This document shows, piece after piece, positions 1 to 10,085 of a stretch of DNA of 64,000 bases (positions within the stretch are counted from its first letter, which is position 1; each line of letters begins with the position of its first letter). The translations under genes were made by a program, and so were the position numbers. Origin of the DNA: Canna indica (Eukaryota > Streptophyta > Magnoliopsida > Zingiberales > Cannaceae); the NCBI GenBank assembly GCA_034359265.1, contig CP136893.1, positions 48,805,501-48,869,500 on the forward strand, written 5' to 3'. Below the pieces are notes generated by a model. The model saw only the letters and a list, made by a program, of their open reading frames with translations. It made no database searches and was not told where the DNA came from.

Positions 1-465
1 CCCTTTAGCTTTCACTTTCCCTCTCTTCTGTTTGCAGTAGACAAAAGCTTCTGCAGAAAATGAGTTAATCGGCTTGCAAAGAAATGCATGCTAGGGTTCA
101 CAAACACAAATTGAAAACCAAGTAGGAGGAAGCTCCTGTCTTCACATTAGATGTGTGGGAAAGGACAAAATTGATGAAGGTGAAGCCTACAATCACAGGT
201 CAAATGCACGATACTAGCTATGATTAAGAGCTTGCTCAGCAACTACAAGACCAATTAGATTCAGAAGATTCTTATGTGAGATTAGTCATGGACTGGATAA
301 GCAATAGACCAATTAGACCAACTAGCTACAATAAGCAATGGACTGGATCTTTTTAGCCATTGGAGATTAGTCATGGCATTGACCTGATAATCTTTCAGCC
401 TTACTGGAAGTTTGATATTTATTTTCCCTTTTCTTTGAGCATTGGGTAAGGATTCAGAATAAAAG
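1..465. other. Unassigned left-edge sequence
   Basis: No domain, RNA gene or repeat is recognised here. Short open frames exist but have no recognisable motif. The stretch ends where a Sirevirus LTR begins; the five bases before that LTR are aaaag, which would be the target duplication if the other end of the element had survived. Confidence 0.5.
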
Positions 466-1884
466 TGTTGTATGAAATCCGACACTAGAAGGGGGGGTTG
501 AATAGTATCTGTCCTTTTTCTATCTAATCAATTTTCCCTTTTTGTTCAATTTAACTTCAATCAAATGTAAATGTATCTTAACAATGTATGTTATCAAATA
601 TCAAGAACAATAATGAGGAAATATTGAAAGCAATGCAAACACGATGAAATATAGTGGTTCAGCCAACCGCCTACTCCACTACCTTGGCTCCTCACCAAGG
701 ATTTCTAACCAACTACTTTATAGAACTTGTGTTTCCCTTTGAATACAACTGAGGACACAATTCTCACCTCTTTGAGAACTCCTCAAACCTATTCGCCTAG
801 GCAAAACACAAATCTACAAAGCCTAACCCTAAGTGTTTCTACAAAGCACACCTAGCAAGCTATTACAGGTGAAAACAAGTTTGAGACAACTCTTCAAATA
901 TAATGAAAAAGAGCTAAGAATTGAAAGAAGAACCAATGCTCTTTTCCCAAGTCTTCAAGCCTCCAACTTGCCAATAGATGAACTTGAATCACAGCAGAGT
1001 TGAAGAAAAGTGGGCGCTTGAAGAAGAATGTTGACAGAAGAACAGGGTGCAACAATCGATCTCTTTGAAGGCTCAAATCACTTCTTAAATGCTTAATAAA
1101 ATCTCTAAGAAGTCTTAAAGGAGTTAGGTGAGGGGTATTTATAACCCCTCAGCCGAACGGGCTGTTCAACGAGCGGAAAACTAGTCATTTTCGCCGTTCG
1201 ATCGCTTGTCGATCGATCGTCGTTCGACCGACCGATCGACTACCCAACGACCGTTGGCCTTTCTGTGCTTTGTACGCGCTGTTCGGTCCACCGACGGGTC
1301 AACCGAATAAGTCACGACTTCATCGATCCGCATTCCGATCGACCGCTCGGTTGACCAAAGCATATTCTGCCAATTTTTTGCATTGGTCGGTCGACCGACC
1401 AGTCGACTAACGTAGCCTTGTGCCGATTTCTTCACCATCTTCGATTGATCGACAGGTCGACCGATTGGCTACTGCCATTTTGTGGCTTCATTCAGTCGAC
1501 CGTCCGGTCGACCGACAAGGCTACTGCCAATTTTTCTGCCTTATTTAGTCGATCGAACTCAGGCTGAGGCTAATTTTTTCTTCATATTTGTTACATGCTT
1601 TTTCATAGGTTTAGTTACCAAGTTCTAACTTGGATAACCTTACAACTAGGCTTGGGATAAGATCGTCCTAGGGGTATATTACAAGATATCTACTTAGTCT
1701 ATACCCGAGCCTTTCTTTGACGTTCTTTTTCTATTGATTCTTGACGATCTTTTCTTTTGTTTCTCTGAATGAAGTTTGCATGGTTATCGCAACCTCAACC
1801 TGAACTCAAAACTTCACACATAGATTAAATGTTTGTTGTCATCAAAATGAAGATCGAAGCTTAAGAGAAACCCTTAAGCCAACA
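466..1884 (-). repeat. Copia 3' LTR (1419 bp)
   Basis: On the plus strand the LTR starts TGTTGTATGAAATCC and ends CTTAAGCCAACA; as an element on the minus strand it runs TGTTGG...CAACA. A TATA box (TATAAATA, minus strand) lies at 1136-1143. Upstream of it in transcription terms (1190-1560) is a dense cluster of GTCGAC/GATCGA palindromes. The strand is set by the adjoining RNase H and polypurine tract. Confidence 0.85.
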
Positions 1885-1900
1885 ATCTCCCCCTTTTTGA
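1885..1900 (-). promoter_or_regulatory. Polypurine tract next to the copia 3' LTR
   Basis: On the minus strand a purine run (AAAAAGGGGGAGA) sits directly before the LTR start, as expected for the plus-strand DNA primer of an LTR element. Further G-rich purine runs of the type ATAGGGGGAG follow at about 2010-2060 and 2110-2150. Sireviruses are known for multiple polypurine tracts in this position. Confidence 0.75.
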
Positions 1901-2356
1901 TGATGACAAACATAACATGAAATTTTGAGAAAAAATATGCATATTCTATGTGAATTTGAGTTAAGGCATACATGAGTTAAGACATACATAGATATCTACT
2001 CAACATATGCTCCCCCTATCAATGTGCATACTCCCCATATCAATGTACATAACATTTTTGTAACTCCCCTTAACTATATTCATCATAAAAATAGGCGTGA
2101 CCTTAATTTTTCTCCACCTTTTGACATCCATCAAAAAGGGTAAAAATTAAGGTGCAATTAATGAGTGTCATCATAAAAACCAAGAAAGCCATAAAACCAA
2201 GTATCATCTATCACTATAGTCGTGCCTATTAATGTAAGCCTATAGAAGGCAAACATCAATAAGTCGCAAAGCCCCACTACATAGCAGTACATAAGTGTGA
2301 TGACACTTTATAGAATGCACATTTTTTAAACCATATATGTTTTGAAAAAGAACATC

Positions 2357-2944
2357 TTAACCACTAGGAAAAGCAAGAATCCCTAATTGCATCCTTAAAT
2401 TTGTAAAGCTTTCTTCAACCAAGGGTTTTGTAAATATATCGGCAAGTTGTTTGTCGTTAGATACAAATTCTACCGACATATTTCCCTTAGTCACATTATC
2501 TCTAAGAAAATGATGCCTTAGATCAATATGCTTAGTCCTAGAGTGTAAAATAGGATTCTTTGTTAAATTTATTGCACTAGTATTGTCACAATGAATAGGT
2601 ATGCAAGAATACTTAAGTCCATAATCTAAAAGAGTTTGTTTCATCCATAGGACTTGTGCACAACAACTAGCCGTAGCGATGTATTCCGCTTCAGTAGTTG
2701 AAAGTGCAACTGAGTTTTGTTTCTTTGAGAACCGAGAAACAAGACTCGCTCCTAAGAATTGACAACTCCCACTAGTGCTTTTTCTATCTACTTTACACTT
2801 GGCAAAATCCGCGTCTGAAAAACTGATTAAATAAAAAGATGTATGACATGGATACCATAATCTTAAGTCAATCGTGCCCTTTAAATATCTCAATATACAT
2901 TTGACCGCACTCAAATGAGATATTCTAGGGTAAGATACCGCCAA
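2357..2944 (-). pseudogene. Copia RNase H domain, orphaned
   Basis: This 195-residue open frame is the RNase H end of a copia polyprotein, the enzyme that degrades the RNA strand of the RNA-DNA hybrid during reverse transcription. The acidic residues are all present: D44 (SFSDAD), E85 (STTEAEY), D120 (HCDNTSA) and D169 (LADIFTKPL), and the copia signatures SKKQNSVALST and HSRTKHID are intact. Residues 1-25 (SAVKCILRYLKGT) are the last part of the reverse transcriptase connection. The apparent start is not a real one: no good ATG is present and the domain should continue upstream, but the element is cut at about 2945. It has no internal stops, so it looks younger than the gypsy pol copies. It cannot act without the missing reverse transcriptase. 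Confidence 0.9.
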
Positions 2945-2945
2945 T

Positions 2946-5010
2946 TCTTGAAGCCAAATTCTAGGGCCATTGTTCGGGATTTCTCCTCTAATCCTCTTTC
3001 CTATTCAGGTGAGTAGTTTTACCCCTCTTTCTCGAGTTTCTTCGAATTCTTGAAGCCGTTCTTGAAGGCAAAGATGTTCTTGATTTGTTTTCCAATGATC
3101 TCTCGAATTCTCGTAGTTCTTTTCGTGTGCCGTGCTTGAGGAGGCCCTAAACCCTCACCTATGGGGCTCGACAACCCTAGGATGATCCCAGGGGTGCTCG
3201 ACCAGGGTGGAGAAAAGGGGTGCCCTCCAAGTGTTCGATGAATTGCTTAAGTGAAGGGTGTAGATTTTCTTGCCTTTTATGATTCAATTTGTTCATCAAT
3301 CTTGATGCTTGTAAATTTAAATGCATGCTTGATATTAAATCTGTGATTTTTGGAAATATATCATGTGTTTCAAGGATAGGTTTGATCTTGAAGGCATGAG
3401 GGTTCTTGATTTAAATTATTGAGCATAAAGGTTGGTTCTTGGTTAAAGAGGGTGGTGATGCTTGTTGTTCTTGCTTAATAAATATGGTTTTCATGAGATT
3501 TATTTTAATGATTATGAATATGATGTGATGGAAAATTTGGGTGTTATATTTTGTAAATTTTCGGATTTAATTTCCTTATTATGCTGAAACTCAATTATGC
3601 TGAGAATTTCATGCAGAGTTGATAAATCAGGACTGATTTTGAAATCTTGTTTATGATGTGCATAGTTTTCTAAACATAGTCGTGTAACCTATCGTTTTGA
3701 CCAGAAATCATAGCTTGAAAACATAGGTCATGCTCTGGAGACTAGATTCGGGTTAGATACATTAATTTCGGGCATAACAGTAAGCTAAAAAAAACCCTAA
3801 AATAAAACTCTAATCTTGGTAATCTAAATTTTAATTGCATAATTAAAATTGAGCAAGGGGTCAGCATAATCTGTTAAGAACCCATAAATAAAGTTATGCA
3901 TGAAATAAAATCTCACGGGTTATGACATTACGGGTCTAGGAGTTGGGGTCGGGTATTGGAGTGTTGAGACGCTTCCCAATAAGGACACCCCTAAGACACC
4001 GTAGGAGAGACTTGAGTTAGGTCATGTTACGCCATATCTTTATGAATGGCAGAGAGGCTCGTTGAGGAGCCGGATTGCGGGCTAGGCCCGGAAGGTTGGG
4101 TGACTAATTCCCAACATGTGGAACAAGTTCAGATGGGCAAATCCCGATTATTCCTGCGTATCTTGTGGAATAAGTTCGTACGGGCAAATCCCGATTGTTC
4201 CCAATATTCTATATTTAAAGGAATAAGTTCGGATGGGCGAATCCCAATTATTCCTACGTTATCTTCTTGGAATAAGTTTGGATGGGCAAATCTCGATTGT
4301 TCCGGTTTGGCCTTGTGGAATAAGTTCGGACGGGCAAATCTTGATTATTCTCGAGGTGCTTTAAAGGAATAATTCCAGACGGGCAAACCCTATTATTCTT
4401 GTGATATCTTAAAGGGGCAAGTTCGCATGGGCGATTTTCGATTATTCCTACACGTCTCGTGGAGCAAGTTCGGATGGGTCAATCTCGATTGCTCCCGATT
4501 TTCTTTATATTAAGATAAGTTCGGAGGGCCTTCCCGATTATCCTAGTATGTTTTGTTGCCTTAGGGCATGGTAGGCTTAGGCCTGTTGATCTTCATCTGG
4601 GTGTTGGCTGCCTTCGAGCAGGTGGTGGCCAGATGGCCTATTAGCTGGTCACTCCCTTGTGCCTCTCCTGGTTGAGTCAGCAGTTTTGCTTCATGCATCG
4701 TATCTATATTTGGTTTTTCATGGGGGTTCGTAGAACCGCTCATTGAGTTCTTTCGAACTCAAGCGATGACGCAACTGGAGGACAGAGGAGCTACATTGAT
4801 CTCATAGCAGTCCTAGTTAGGGGTCGTACTCGAGTCTGTAGTAGTTTTGTCATGCACTTGTGATTTAATGTTGGAGTTGTAGTCCCGTGGGGACATTCAT
4901 GTCGTTTATTCAGTTTTTATTTCTTTAGATGAACTGGTGAACTTGATTTATTATTTCCACACTTGAACATTTTACTAAAAACTTTATTGTTTAGTGATTT
5001 ATTATTTCCA
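2946..5010 (+). repeat. Diverged gypsy-type LTR fragment (probable)
   Basis: No coding potential is seen. The layout resembles the gypsy LTRs further right: a leader ending in a strong splice-donor-like CAGGTGAGTAG near 3007, a phrase resembling gcctcg...accct near 3160-3200, an AT-rich middle, and an end region (4750-4870) with AACTGGAGG and TAGTAGT phrases like the final part of those LTRs. The family differs from the other LTRs and neither TG nor CA end is visible, so the call is an inference from layout. A ~49-bp tandem array occupies 4120-4544. A 16-bp sequence at 4944-4959 is repeated at 4995-5010, exactly at the right breakpoint. Confidence 0.45.
4120..4544 (+). repeat. ~49-bp tandem array of hairpin units (about 9 copies)
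   Basis: About nine diverged units each contain a left arm like GGAATAA, then gt, TCGG, a loop like ATGGGCAAATC, then CCGA and TTATTCC. Left and right arms pair, so each unit can fold into a hairpin of about 11 bp with a 2-nt bulge. In the unit at 4461-4495 both arms have changed together (GGAGCAA with TTGCTCC), and at 4167-4201 the change leaves a wobble pair. Other units (for example at about 4414) have lost pairing. Linkers are 12-18 bp. Clear examples are 4120-4154, 4167-4201 and 4461-4495. Function unknown. Confidence 0.8.
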
Positions 5011-5439
5011 GTTTTTGGCACTATTCGGTCGATTGACCGGTCGACCTAATTGGCTATAACCAATTTCCCAACTCTATTCGATCGACCGACGGGTCGACCG
5101 AACATAGGCTGAACTTGATTTTTTTAGCCTTCTTCTTCCGTGCTTCATTTCTGGGTTCCGGCTTTCAATGAGCATCAACTTGGAGAGCTTTCCATGTGAA
5201 CTTTGGACTCGTCCAAGACGTCTTTGGTGCACATGTCGATCTTCAAGAAATTTCCGCGATGAACCCGAGCGCGATGATCAATGTCCTTCCAATTTTCTAA
5301 TTTCTTCTGATTTATCCAATCGAGGACATTGAACACTAACCGATATGGAACCTGAAAGATTTCCCAATGAAATATTTATTCCATGTTTGTTATCATCAAA
5401 ACTGAGATTAAGACCAACGTTGAAAATCTTAAGCCAACA
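5011..5439 (-). repeat. Right-end remnant of a Sirevirus LTR (duplicate copy)
   Basis: This matches 21336-21753 almost base for base, including the last LTR bases CCAACA and the junction with gypsy integrase sequence. It is therefore not an independent insertion but part of a duplicated composite. It begins abruptly at 5011 in the middle of the LTR, next to a short filler-like direct repeat. Relative to 21336-21753 it keeps about 20 bases of the palindrome region that the other copy has lost. Confidence 0.85.
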
Positions 5440-6404
5440 CGGTTGACTACGACCACGCTCTTCATTCCAGTCAAAATGACATTTTCTATTGAGTAGTACG
5501 CCAGACTATTTTTAGATAGAATTGTGCATACCATGGTACCCCAGTGATGATCATATCAGATCGAGGTACCAAATTCATAGCCCAGTTTTGGTAGTCCTTT
5601 CAGGAGGCCTTGGGTACTCAGGTGAGGTTCAGCACAGCTTTACATCCGTAGATGGACGGACAATCAGAGAGAACCATCCAGATCCTGGAGGATATGTTGA
5701 AGGCGTGCGTTCTTGACCTGGCAGGAGGTTGGGAGAATCATCTGTCGTTGATTGAATTCGCCTACAATAATAGCTATCACAGTAGCATTGGGATGGCCCC
5801 TTTCGAGGCCTTGTACGAGTAGAGATGCAGATCACTAGTGGGCTAGTTTGAGATAGGAGAGACTCTCATGGTGGGTCCTGACTTGATCAAGGAGGCAGTG
5901 GAGAAGGTGAAGGTGATAAAAGAAAGGCTGTTGGCGGATCAGAGCTGCCAAAAAATTTATGTTGATAAGAAGGCCAGAGAGTTGGAGTTCGCTGAAAGCG
6001 ACTTGGTGTTCCTGAAGGTTTCCCCCATGAAAGGGGTAATCCAGTTTGGGAAGAAGGGAAAGTTGAGCCCTAGGTTCATTGGGTCTTTCCTTATTCTCAA
6101 GTAGAGGGGCGCTGTGGCTTACAAGCTGGCTTTGCCCCTTAGCCTTAGCAGAGTTCACCCAGTTTTTCATGTGTAAATTCTCTGGAGATATGTGAGGGAT
6201 GAGTCCCACGTGATCGAGCCGACTGTAGCTGAGGTCCAAGGAAATTCCCTTGGTAAAGGTCAGGTGGGAGCATCACAAAGGGCAGGAAGCTACTTGGGAT
6301 GTAGAGCAAGACATGAGGGAGCGCTACCCCTCCTTGTTCGAGGATATGGTGAGTCCCTATACTCTACCAAATTCATGGACGAATTTTCCTTAAGGGGGGA
6401 AGGT
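5440..6404 (+). pseudogene. Gypsy integrase core and C-terminus, decayed (tail 1)
   Basis: This is the 3' part of a gypsy pol: integrase catalytic core (HFIPVK-like start, then remnants of the GTQF and QSERTIQ regions in shifting frames), integrase C-terminus (5868-6104, residues resembling VGPDLIKEAVEKVKVIKERLL and SPMKGVIQFGKKGKLSPRFIG) and a broken chromodomain. Many stops interrupt it. About 68 bp of the chromodomain is missing at 6233/6234, the same deletion as at 22546/22547 but absent from the copy at 29593-29660. It is the duplicate of 21754-22717. A polypurine tract (AAGGGGGGAAGG) lies at 6392-6403, next to LTR1. Confidence 0.85.
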
Positions 6405-8617
6405 TGTAATACCCAAGATTTCCTAATATAAAATTTTTATTTGGTGCAACGTATGGGATTGGGGAATAGCAGGGTTGAGTCAAGAAAATCGACGCGAATA
6501 GAAGTTATAGTTCAATTTGTTTGACTCGTGAATTGTGTTTATATGATTTATGTGCTAGATCGATTCAAGTCGGGTTGAAATTGGGTTCGCGGGTCGAGTC
6601 GGAGCTCAATTCGGGCTCAGGTTGAGTTGAGTGAGGGAACTTAAGTCATGACAGCATTTGTGTCAAAAAGAAAGAGGGGGGATTAAAACCCTCTCACCCC
6701 AGCTGTCGTGCGGCTCCAAGCAAGAGAGAGCTAGACGTAGTCCGAGGGAAGAGGAAAGGGGAGAGGAGCTCGTGGACGGTGCTAGTTTCCTATCGTCGTC
6801 GGAGAAATCGGGATCGTCCTCATCTAGTCCATCTCCTTCATCCGATCAAGGTGAGTGGTCTAACCGAGATCCATAGAGGGTAGGCGGGTAGTTGACCCAA
6901 GATATTGGGGATTTTGTCGATTTCTCATGATATTTCCATCATCTCGTCGAAACTTTTTCCAAGATTTGATTCTCTTGTGTATATGTTGATGAATGATGAA
7001 GTTTCATAGAGTTTTCCTCGAATTTAGGGGTCGGCCGAATGAAGGAAAAAGGGGAAAGGTCATGCTGAATGTTTCCCCAATTTCCTAGAGCGGTTGAAAC
7101 TTCTTGGATCAAATTCCTTGCAAGACTTGTGACTCAATTGTTCTTGTTCATGGTTGAGAGAGCCCTACTCTCACCTTGATAGGCTCGGCCAAGCATGATA
7201 ACCCTTGTGTAGGGTTCGGTCGAGTGGGTAAGAATCTAGTATGGTTAGAATCTAGTAAGGAAATGTTCTTGAATGCACTAATATGGTTAGAATATAGTAT
7301 GTAATGTGAATCATGGAAATTCTTCATTGCTTACCATGCTATTGTTAAATCTTTGCCATGTTAGACCAATTGTTTCCTTGTTGAAAATTTAGTAATTAAA
7401 AGCTGAATTTAATTTCCTTATTTTGGGAAATCATGTCATTATTCATGTGGATAGTTGTAGAACAAATATCTTATGTTATATATGTTGTGATGAACCCGAA
7501 ATTAGACATTTTCATGCTTATGAAATGTGGTTACACTTAAGAAATATAATATATAAACTAGGTTTAAAACCTAGGGAAAGATAGCGAACATTAGTATTCG
7601 ACTAGTGCGACCCGAGGAAGGGTCGGATATGGGTTGATGCCCGGGGATTAAGATGGATGATTTTTTTGGAACTTTGATTGTGTATTGTGATTGAGATGGT
7701 CTACAAAGGAGTACCGATAGTCGGAACGACTACTACTACATGACTCAGCGGTGATTAGGGTCTTGAGATTGTACCAGCGGGCCCATTATGTGTTAGACCC
7801 GAGTGGTGGAGGGTCTTGAGATTTCGTCAATGGGCCACGTTGAGGGTAGACCCGAGTTGGGTGGGACTTGCTATCCCTAACCCGGTGGGATCCTGAGACT
7901 AGTTGACCATCCTAGTTGACAGGCCCAGTGATTGTTATTGACATTCCTTGTATGTTGTATAGGCAGGTGCGGCCGGGTACTGTATTGTGGTGAAGGTCGG
8001 ACAGAGCCGAATCATTCATGCAGGATGAGGCCATAGTGGCCGAATGATACTTAGTCTGAATGAACCGATATTGCCAGACTGCTTATTTGCATAGGTTGGT
8101 CAATTGGCCGGTTACCATGATATGACGAGCATATACTCCTCATTTATGTGCTTGTATATATATTTATATGTTATCTTATCAAGGATTCGGAAGGATTGCT
8201 AACTAAGTTCCTAGTGAACTCACGGTTTCTTATTTTGTTTCTTTTTTTGCAGAGCCCGACAAGTGAGGTTCGGCTTGGTGGCATGGTGTGACTGGAGGTA
8301 AGGCGCTGGCGCACATCTCGTAGTAGGCAGTCATGTAGTCGTAGTCGTGATGATAGGTTTGTATCTGAGTAGTTTGTCTTTGAAAAACTTGTATAAGCTT
8401 TAGACTTTGAAACTTGAGTTGTTTCCTTCGAATTTGAAATTATTAAAACTATTTTGACATTTGTTTTTTTTTAAATAAAGATTTGCGCCAGTGTCTTTTG
8501 TTCATGATACCTGGATGTATGGTGTTTTCTTTGGTGTAGTGGTTTAGTGCGTGTGGTAGGCTTCGGGGTACGGACACGTACCGTGGCCGATCACGCACCT
8601 TGAGTTGGTGTGTGACA
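6405..8617 (+). repeat. Gypsy LTR1 (2213 bp)
   Basis: The LTR runs from TGTAATACCC to GTGTGACA, bounded on the left by a polypurine tract and on the right by the primer-binding site. A TATA-like GATTAAAACC is at 6681-6690. A strong splice donor (CAAG/GTGAGTGG, GT at 6851) and a strong acceptor (TTTTTTTGCAG, AG at 8251-8252) define a possible 1402-bp leader intron. By eye it is nearly identical to LTR2, and both are more distant from LTR3. It acts both as the 3' LTR of the truncated left unit and the 5' LTR of internal A. Confidence 0.9.
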
Positions 8618-8621
8618 AAGT

Positions 8622-8633
8622 TGGTATCAGAGC
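8622..8633 (+). promoter_or_regulatory. Primer-binding site, initiator tRNA-Met
   Basis: TGGTATCAGAGC, complementary to the 3' end of plant initiator tRNA-Met, starts five bases after the LTR end. This is the expected minus-strand primer site and is unmutated here. Confidence 0.9.
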
Positions 8634-8828
8634 TTCTGGTTAGGTCTTGACTACGACTAGGAATTGGGTACCGTATGAGGCATATGCTAGCATGTCGACA
8701 TACAGTATAGTTATGCTACGAGATCAGGTGGCCACGACTACCCCTCAGAGTACCATGTGGTTAGTACTTTAAAAATTCAGTTATAAGTTGTTGGTATTAA
8801 TGGTAAAAAATTTCTTTATGTGAGTGTG

Positions 8829-10085
8829 ATGGAGACTCACAATGTTGCGTTGAGTGGCAGCGGTAGTAATTCCATCAAATGCCTGGGCCGATGCCGAGGT
8901 CAGGGTCGGGGACGAGGAAGGGAGCAGTCAGATGAGGGGGTGCAGGATCCCATAGTCACTCAACTGCAGACTTAGGTGGCCTAGTTGACAGAGGCGCTCC
9001 GTAGGGTGCAAGAGTTGAGGCATTAGCAATAGCAGCCGCAACAGGTGGCCATGGTACCTACAGTGCTAGAAGTGACTGAGCCAGTATTGTCGGTGGTCAA
9101 GTGGCCAACAGGGATGCAAACCTACGCAGACTTCGTTAAGCTAAGGCCGCCGGTGTTCACCGGGACTGATAGGCAGGTAGAGGTCACCGATTCTTTGGGT
9201 GACTGCTATGAGCTGTGTGTGGAGCTTGGGTGCTCATCCGAGTCAGCGGCTTGCACGGTAAGCCTACAGCTCAGAGGACTGGCAATGAACTGGCTACACA
9301 CGTGGAGGGATCACAGGACAACAGATGCACCACCTCCTACGTGGGAGGTGTTCAGGGCGATCGTAGTGGAGCAGTACTTACCACTGAGTGTCTGTGATAA
9401 GCTGGCAAGGGAATTTGAGATGCTACGTCAGATGGGTGGTATGACCATGTCAGACTACGAGGTGAAGTTCACCAGGCTCTCTAAGTACCACCCCACCCTA
9501 GTGGCTACTGAGACCACTAGGGTCAAGAGGTTCGTCGGGGTGTTGAGACCCCAAATCAACATGCTCATCCATTATACCGAGGACACCATATTTGCTTGGG
9601 TAGTGGATGAGGCGCTCAGGAAGGAAGCATTGGTGTTGTTCGAGAAATTTGACGGACCCGCAAAGAAGAAGTTCTGATCTCAGGGGGCAGGGGGTTGGCC
9701 TTTGCACTTCGAGGGGACTATTGCCGCTGCGGACCACCAGCCGAGCCGGGGACACAGTAGTAGCTGGGACTGGGGAGGCCCAGGGTTAGGGGCAGCGCGA
9801 TAGGTAGAGTTCGGGAATGCCACTCAGAAGTCAGAAATGCCACAGTGTGGTCACTATAACAGAAAGCACTAGGGGACTTGCTATGGCCGCACAGATGCAT
9901 GCTTCAGATGTGGGCAGGTCGGACATTTTAGGAAAGATTATCCGAACAGAGGTGGCCAGAGAACTGAGTAGTCGAAAGGAAAAGCACCGATGTCAGTTGG
10001 GTCAGTTACTCAGAAGGGTCCAATGCAGAGTAGGGGGCCACAAATTAATCACTCGGAGCGACTGTCTGCCCGAGTTTAGGCCATA
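8829..10085 (+). pseudogene. Gypsy gag, internal A
   Basis: Gag is the structural protein that packages the element RNA. The start is set at ATG 8829, in a context (gtgtgATGGAGACTCA) shared by all five gypsy gag copies here. The order is: an RG-rich N-terminus (GQGRGRGR), a glutamine-rich stretch with in-frame stops, the gag core open at 9045-9677 (FTGTDRQVEVTDSL, LRGLAMNWLHTW, APPPTWEVF, EQYLPLSV, KFTRLSKYHP, RFVGVLRPQI), then a stop at 9675, and a zinc-knuckle region near 9840-9950 (CGHYNRKH, CFRCGQVGHFRKDY) whose last cysteine is a tyrosine. Layout and motifs fit Tekay chromoviruses. At least five stops make it non-functional. Confidence 0.9.

Larger units (their letters stand above)
466..2945 (-). 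mobile_element. Truncated Ty1/copia (Sirevirus-like) element
   Basis: Reading on the minus strand, this holds the end of pol (RNase H), a 3' spacer with purine runs, a polypurine tract and a full 3' LTR. Everything 5' of RNase H (gag, protease, integrase, most of reverse transcriptase, 5' LTR) is missing: the copia-like sequence stops near 2945 and runs into an unrelated LTR-like fragment. The LTR ends (TGTTG...CCAACA read on the plus strand) and the palindrome-rich LTR match the elements at 12536-21753, so it belongs to the same or a sister family. Sirevirus assignment rests on the RNase H sequence, the multiple purine tracts and the LTR palindromes. Confidence 0.85.

Noticed and set aside
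4120..4544. CRISPR-like regular repeats
   Set aside because: The units diverge, there are no unique uniform spacers, and the sequence lies in plant retrotransposon DNA with no cas genes.
5868..6104. Separate small gene (78 aa), also at 22181 and 29229
   Set aside because: It is the integrase C-terminus of gypsy pol isolated by stops.
6658..6876. 72-codon frame in LTR1, repeated at 22971-23189
   Set aside because: Lies in the untranslated LTR leader, has serine-rich low complexity, is not kept open in LTR3, and ends at the splice-donor-like site.
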